Positions 16,834-20,240 of a DNA stretch of 20,240 bases are shown here, piece by piece. Every line of letters starts with the position of its first letter. Within the stretch, counting starts at the first letter, position 1. A program made the position numbers and the translations under genes. Below the pieces are notes generated by a model. The model was not told the DNA's origin. It searched no databases and saw only the letters and a list, made by a program, of their open reading frames with translations. This DNA comes from Kiritimatiellia bacterium (lineage in GTDB: Bacteria; Verrucomicrobiota; Kiritimatiellia; RFP12; UBA1067), in the NCBI GenBank assembly GCA_024405255.1, contig JAKSOY010000061.1:1-20240 (forward strand). The letters are read 5' to 3'.

Positions 16834-16858
16834 CCGATCACGGCAGCGCGGTGATCGG
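16834..16858 (-). promoter_or_regulatory. RNA hairpin across the stop codon between the two genes of unit B
   Basis: CCGATCAC and GTGATCGG form a perfect 8-bp stem with a 9-nt loop; the TGA stop of the SUMF1/Ig-like gene lies inside the 3' arm on the minus strand. No T-run follows, so it is not a standard intrinsic terminator. A role in partial read-through, mRNA processing or stability between the two genes is inferred. Confidence 0.4.
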
Positions 16859-19795
16859 AATCTGCCGTACAAAACCGGCGAAGTTCTTCGCGGGATTCGG
16901 CGGGAAGTAGAGGTAGACGATTCCCGTCCCCGCTTCTTTGCCCGGCACGAGCGCGCCCGAACTCGAGACCTTGTAGGGCTGCGGCACGCCCCGGGCGTTC
17001 ACCCGGCCCGTGTCGAACACGCCCGCCGCCGTCACCTTGCCGGCAGCGGAAATCTTCATTGTCACCGTGTCGTTCGGCCCCAGACCGTCCGCTTCGCCCG
17101 TCAGCGCCACCGTGCGCCGCAACGACTTCGCAAGCTCCTTCCACGGGGACTTCGACCACGCCGTCTGCACGAGGATCACCCCCACCTCGCCTTCTCCGCC
17201 CAAACCGAGCGTCAGTTCGCACACGCCCACCGTCGTACCGTCCGCGCGCGTCTTCGCCGTCACCAGGCCCGCGCACGGCAGCACGTCGCGTCCGCACTTC
17301 GCCGTCGCCGTGAACGAATAGATGCCGGACTTCTCCTCGTACGCCGCATAGCTCGGCGACGAAAGCGTATACGTCTTTCCGGCCCGCAGGATCTTGCCCG
17401 AAGCCTTCCCCGTCGTACCGACCTTGAACGTGGCCAGCGCATCCACCCCGCCGCCTTCGAACGTGCCCTGCGCCCAGGCAGGCAAGGCGACCACGGTCAC
17501 GGCATAGACGGTCTTCGCCGTCGACTTGGACTGATTCTTCGCCGTCACCGTCACCTTGTACGTCCCCGCCTTCGTCGGCACACCCGCAAGGCGACCGGTC
17601 GACGCCGTGAACTTGACGCCGCTCGGCAACCCCTTCACGCTCAACGTCGCAAGCGACGCCGACAGGAAGTCGGCACCCGCCGATTCCAGCGCCACGCCCG
17701 CATACCACACGATGTTCGTACCGTCGACGCCCGACCCCACGAGCTTCAGATCCGTCACCGGATCGCTCGTCCCGTCCGCCGCCACAAAGCGCGCATAGAG
17801 ATACGGCACCTCGGCCGACGCAACGACCTTCTGCGAGGCCTTGCGATAATCGCCCGACGCAAACGCAGCCGGCTGCGTCAACGTCGCATCGCGATACCAG
17901 CCGCCGAACACAAAGCCCTTCGCCGCACGCGCCGAAATCGACACCGTGCGTCCCGGCGCATACACACCCGAACCCGACACCGTGCCTTCGCCCGCACCGA
18001 CCACGAGCCCCAGCGAAACACTCGGCACGGACACCACCGGTGCCGCCGGATCGCCCAGCACCGTCACGCCGAACGTCGCCCGCAGCTGATGTCCGCTCGC
18101 ATTCTTCGCCGTTGCCGCCACCGTATAAAGGCCCGCCTTCTTCGGCACGCCCGTCACCGCCAACGTCTTCGCGTCGAAGACGAGTCCCGCCGGCAAACCC
18201 GTCAGCGTCGCCGTCACAAACGACGTCGAGTCATCGACAAGCCAGCACGTCACCGCTTCGCCCACCTTGAACATCGTCGTCGAAAGCCCCAGCTTCGTCA
18301 GCACATCCGCCGCCGGCGTCGTAAACACCGCCTTCGGCAGATCCATTCCCTCCGCGACCGTCAGCGCCAACACCGGATTGCGCCGCACGTTCAATGGCAG
18401 CCCCGCCACGCACGCGCCTTCCCAGCGCGCAAACACGCTTCCGCTCGACGCCTTCGCCTGCCAGGTCGCCTTCTCACCAATCACCCGCTCCTTCGGCGCC
18501 ACCACCGTACCCGCACGCGTATCCAGCACGCAAATCGGCGAATCCGCCGCCACCACAGCCGCCGCCGGCTCCGGATCGATCGGCATTGTCGCCGCCATGC
18601 GGAAACCGCGATCACCGTTATAACCATTATCCCAAACGCTACAACTTCCCGCACCTGTTTCAAGAAACCCTAATGGCGAACAAAACCAGTTTCCTCCGCG
18701 CTGGTAACGCTGGGTACCATAAGCCGTATTAGGTCCAACCGATCCTACGGGGTCTGTCACCGGTTCGGTTCCCTGGGTGGGTTCCCACCAATCGAGACAC
18801 CACTCGGACACATTACCCAACACGTCGTAAAGCCCCCAATCATTCGGCAAGTAAGACCCCACCGTTGTGTGTTGTGCATACCCACCCTTCCCGTCATTCC
18901 GATTGTAGCGGTTACGCGCAATTTTGTTCAGGTTTTCGTCAGGGGCTTCATACTGCGCACCCATCGGGGAGAGTCCATTCGGATAATCATTCGTCGATCC
19001 CGCGCGTGTCGCATATTCCCATTGAGCCGATGTCGGCAAATCGAATGACAGGAGGTTCGTACGCTCACGCAATTTCGCAATGAACGTATTCGATGCCACC
19101 GTCGTCGGATCGCTTGGATAGGGGGAATTAATGCCACGCAACATATCGTAGCTAACAAGTTCGACAGGGCGCATTTCCCCTTTGTACAAAGATGGATTAT
19201 GCCCCATCACCAGCTCGTACTGTTTCTGCGTGACCTCAAAGACACCGATGTAATACGGGTGCGTCAACGTCACCATACGACCACCCTGTGACTGAATGAA
19301 ACGCCCGGGATCGATACGACGCAAAACGAGCTTGGTGGTCTTGTAGTCATTGGACCAACCGCCCTGCGGAATCGTCTCGAACTGCGTCATCGGATAGGAA
19401 GTCGCTGTCGCACCTGCGGAAAGATCGACGACAAGATAGCGCGCGGTCGGCGTGGCGATCGGCGTGGACACGATCGAAACAGTCGCGACGACCTGGTCGG
19501 ATGCGACTTCAACGCCCTCCGCCGCTGCGTCCCAGGTCACACGGTGCGACCCCGCCTGGGCGGTCGGCGCAGCGCCGAAGAATTTCGTCGGCGTATAGAC
19601 GAGGCCGTTCTTCAGATCCTTGACCTTCAGTTCGACCCGCATCGACGCGGGCACTTCTCCGCTGACCACGTAATCAACATCGACATAACCCTTCCACGGA
19701 TAGCGCTGCGCCACCGCGACCTGCGAAACCGTCGCCTCGCCCGCCGCCGCCAACGCACCGGCCAAACAGGCCATGCCCAGAAGATGTTTTAACAT
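16838..19795 (-). CDS. Large secreted SUMF1 (FGE-like) protein with Ig-like and InlB-like repeats
   Basis: 985 residues. After a Sec signal (about 1-19) there is an N-terminal beta domain (about 22-110, with VAQRYPWKGYVDVDY and HRVTWD), then a SUMF1 / C-type-lectin-fold domain (about 155-402: PYYIGVFEVTQKQYELVMG, LPTSAQWEYATRAG, GLYDVLGNVSEWCLD, RGGNWFC, RGFRMA). Two InlB-type repeats follow (about 418-492 and 600-672, FGGWYRD), and two putative Ig-like (He_PIG) repeats (about 498-580 and 680-768; LTGLPAGLVFD / VKGLPSGVKFT and GVPKKAGLYTV / GVPTKAGTYKV). A unique beta-rich C-terminal region (775-985) ends the protein. Formylglycine-generating enzymes need a Cys pair spaced CxxxxC here; only Cys372 is present (Phe at 377), so it is probably a binding rather than an oxidising domain. 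AAGGAG stands 6 nt before the ATG. It is the first gene of unit B. Confidence 0.87.
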   Translation of the reverse strand: MLKHLLGMACLAGALAAAGEATVSQVAVAQRYPWKGYVDVDYVVSGEVPASMRVELKVKDLKNGLVYTPTKFFGAAPTAQAGSHRVTWDAAAEGVEVASDQVVATVSIVSTPIATPTARYLVVDLSAGATATSYPMTQFETIPQGGWSNDYKTTKLVLRRIDPGRFIQSQGGRMVTLTHPYYIGVFEVTQKQYELVMGHNPSLYKGEMRPVELVSYDMLRGINSPYPSDPTTVASNTFIAKLRERTNLLSFDLPTSAQWEYATRAGSTNDYPNGLSPMGAQYEAPDENLNKIARNRYNRNDGKGGYAQHTTVGSYLPNDWGLYDVLGNVSEWCLDWWEPTQGTEPVTDPVGSVGPNTAYGTQRYQRGGNWFCSPLGFLETGAGSCSVWDNGYNGDRGFRMAATMPIDPEPAAAVVAADSPICVLDTRAGTVVAPKERVIGEKATWQAKASSGSVFARWEGACVAGLPLNVRRNPVLALTVAEGMDLPKAVFTTPAADVLTKLGLSTTMFKVGEAVTCWLVDDSTSFVTATLTGLPAGLVFDAKTLAVTGVPKKAGLYTVAATAKNASGHQLRATFGVTVLGDPAAPVVSVPSVSLGLVVGAGEGTVSGSGVYAPGRTVSISARAAKGFVFGGWYRDATLTQPAAFASGDYRKASQKVVASAEVPYLYARFVAADGTSDPVTDLKLVGSGVDGTNIVWYAGVALESAGADFLSASLATLSVKGLPSGVKFTASTGRLAGVPTKAGTYKVTVTAKNQSKSTAKTVYAVTVVALPAWAQGTFEGGGVDALATFKVGTTGKASGKILRAGKTYTLSSPSYAAYEEKSGIYSFTATAKCGRDVLPCAGLVTAKTRADGTTVGVCELTLGLGGEGEVGVILVQTAWSKSPWKELAKSLRRTVALTGEADGLGPNDTVTMKISAAGKVTAAGVFDTGRVNARGVPQPYKVSSSGALVPGKEAGTGIVYLYFPPNPAKNFAGFVRQIPITALP

Positions 19796-19833
19796 GCCGA
19801 ACTCCTTATCTTCGCTAACTGAAAACCGAACCT

Positions 19834-19863
19834 ATTATATCATTTTCGAACTTTGTAAGTAAA
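19834..19863 (-). promoter_or_regulatory. Promoter of the SUMF1/Ig-like gene
   Basis: On the minus strand there is a perfect TATAAT (19839-19834) with TTTACT (19863-19858) 18 nt upstream, a 4/6 match. It lies 39 nt before the start codon in a locally A/T-rich stretch that contrasts with the GC-rich surroundings. Confidence 0.68.
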
Positions 19864-19890
19864 TGAAAGAAATGGGCAATTCAGTGATTG

Positions 19891-19945
19891 AGGGACAGCG
19901 AGGGCCCGTGATTCAGGACGTCCGGACGTCCTGGACAATGTCCCT
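19891..19945. repeat. REP-like palindromic element
   Basis: Contains a perfect 20-bp palindrome, CAGGACGTCCGGACGTCCTG (19914-19933), enclosed by an outer inverted pair AGGGACA (19891-19897) and TGTCCCT (19939-19945). The right side also holds GGACA-A-TGTCC (19933-19943). Such nested structure is typical of intergenic REP-type elements or of a strong cruciform/hairpin; no T-run makes it a clear terminator on either strand. Confidence 0.6.
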
Positions 19946-20180
19946 TCAGTCCCGCAACTCAACCGCCGCCAGGGGGAAGTCCGAGCCGAGCACGCGCCGA
20001 TGCGATTTTGTCCACGGATGACACGGATCTCGCGTCGGGACGTCGAGCGGCAATCCCCACTAGGGCGCAGTCAATGAGCGGCTCCTGTAGAGTTCAAGGA
20101 CCCAATTAGGGAAATCAATCCGATCCCAAGCCTATAAGACCCATCATGATCTATCCTATCCCTCCTATCAGGCCCAGAAA

Positions 20181-20233
20181 CAAAAAATCGGTCCCATCCG
20201 TCCGATCGGTCCCATCGGTCCCAGCAAAAAATC
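20181..20233. repeat. 9-bp tandem array flanked by 9-bp direct repeats
   Basis: Four consecutive 9-mers at 20189-20224: CGGTCCCAT, CCGTCCGAT, CGGTCCCAT, CGGTCCCAG. Identical CAAAAAATC copies border the array at 20181-20189 and 20225-20233. The array may be part of a longer one, since the window ends 7 nt further on. Confidence 0.65.
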
Positions 20234-20240
20234 AAGGCAC

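Larger units (their letters stand above)
19864..20240. other. Non-coding stretch with repeats
   Basis: No convincing gene, tRNA or other RNA gene is visible in these 377 nt. From left to right it holds a palindrome-rich block (19891-19945), a short coding-like but start-less reading frame on the minus strand (20059-19946), an imperfect repeat ACGGATGACACGGAT (about 20024-20038), pyrimidine-rich text with repeated CTATC units (20151-20169), and a 9-bp tandem array at the edge. The gene on the far side is outside the window. Confidence 0.7.

Noticed and set aside
16631..18673. A 680-codon plus-strand frame opposite the SUMF1/Ig-like gene
   Set aside because: Arg-rich shadow of a clear secreted protein on the other strand; it ends near where the coding strand's GC content drops, as expected for a bias artefact.
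20024..20038. ACGGATGACACGGAT as the start of a CRISPR-like or longer repeat array
   Set aside because: Just two ACGGAT units four bases apart, without further copies or spacers.
20080..20110. GAGTTCAAGGACCC as a possible tRNA T-arm
   Set aside because: It does not fit the GGTTCRANYCC pattern well and no acceptor, D or anticodon stems can be folded around it.

Overview
All fifteen genes in the window lie on the minus strand, so transcription runs from high to low coordinates. The DNA is GC-rich (about 60-65% by eye). A PEP-CTERM sorting tail, a heparinase II/III-like lyase, a secreted SUMF1-domain protein with Ig-like and InlB-like repeats, and several secreted proteins of unknown family suggest a Gram-negative member of the PVC superphylum, most likely a Kiritimatiellota/Verrucomicrobiota bacterium. 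LptE and BamD homologues support a two-membrane envelope. The phylum call is an inference from gene content, not from a marker gene.

Layout in transcription order. (A) 19796-20240 is non-coding: a near-consensus promoter next to the first gene, then a palindrome-rich repeat and a short 9-bp tandem array. (B) 19795-14959 is a two-gene unit: a 985-residue secreted SUMF1/Ig-like protein followed, across a hairpin, by a secreted heparinase II/III-like lyase. (C) 14838-11665 holds four consecutive small secreted proteins: a LamG-like protein, two unrecognised families and a PEP-CTERM protein. They have gaps of only 21-30 nt and follow a probable promoter. (D) 11591-8446 holds a large polytopic membrane protein with C-terminal TPRs, overlapping by 4 nt a secreted protein of unknown family. 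(E) 8445-2609 holds housekeeping and envelope genes, packed with overlaps or gaps of at most 28 nt: a SpoU rRNA/tRNA methyltransferase, a GltD/NfnB-type flavoprotein, a BamD-like protein, an LptE lipoprotein, a fused siroheme decarboxylase (AhbA-AhbB/NirDL type) and a BASS-family transporter. (F) 2455-1 is pyruvate, phosphate dikinase, running off the window edge, behind its own near-perfect sigma70-type promoter.

No intergenic gap between 14838 and 2609 exceeds 73 nt, so C, D and E could be one long transcript of twelve genes, although internal promoters cannot be excluded. The least-explained part is C plus D, which reads like a cell-surface module: secreted, anchored and membrane components of families I cannot name. 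Unit B looks like an exported glycan-processing pair. The SUMF1 domain in B is a sharply bounded low-GC island inside an otherwise GC-rich gene, which suggests domain-level exchange. No RNA gene, CRISPR array, transposase or phage gene was seen.
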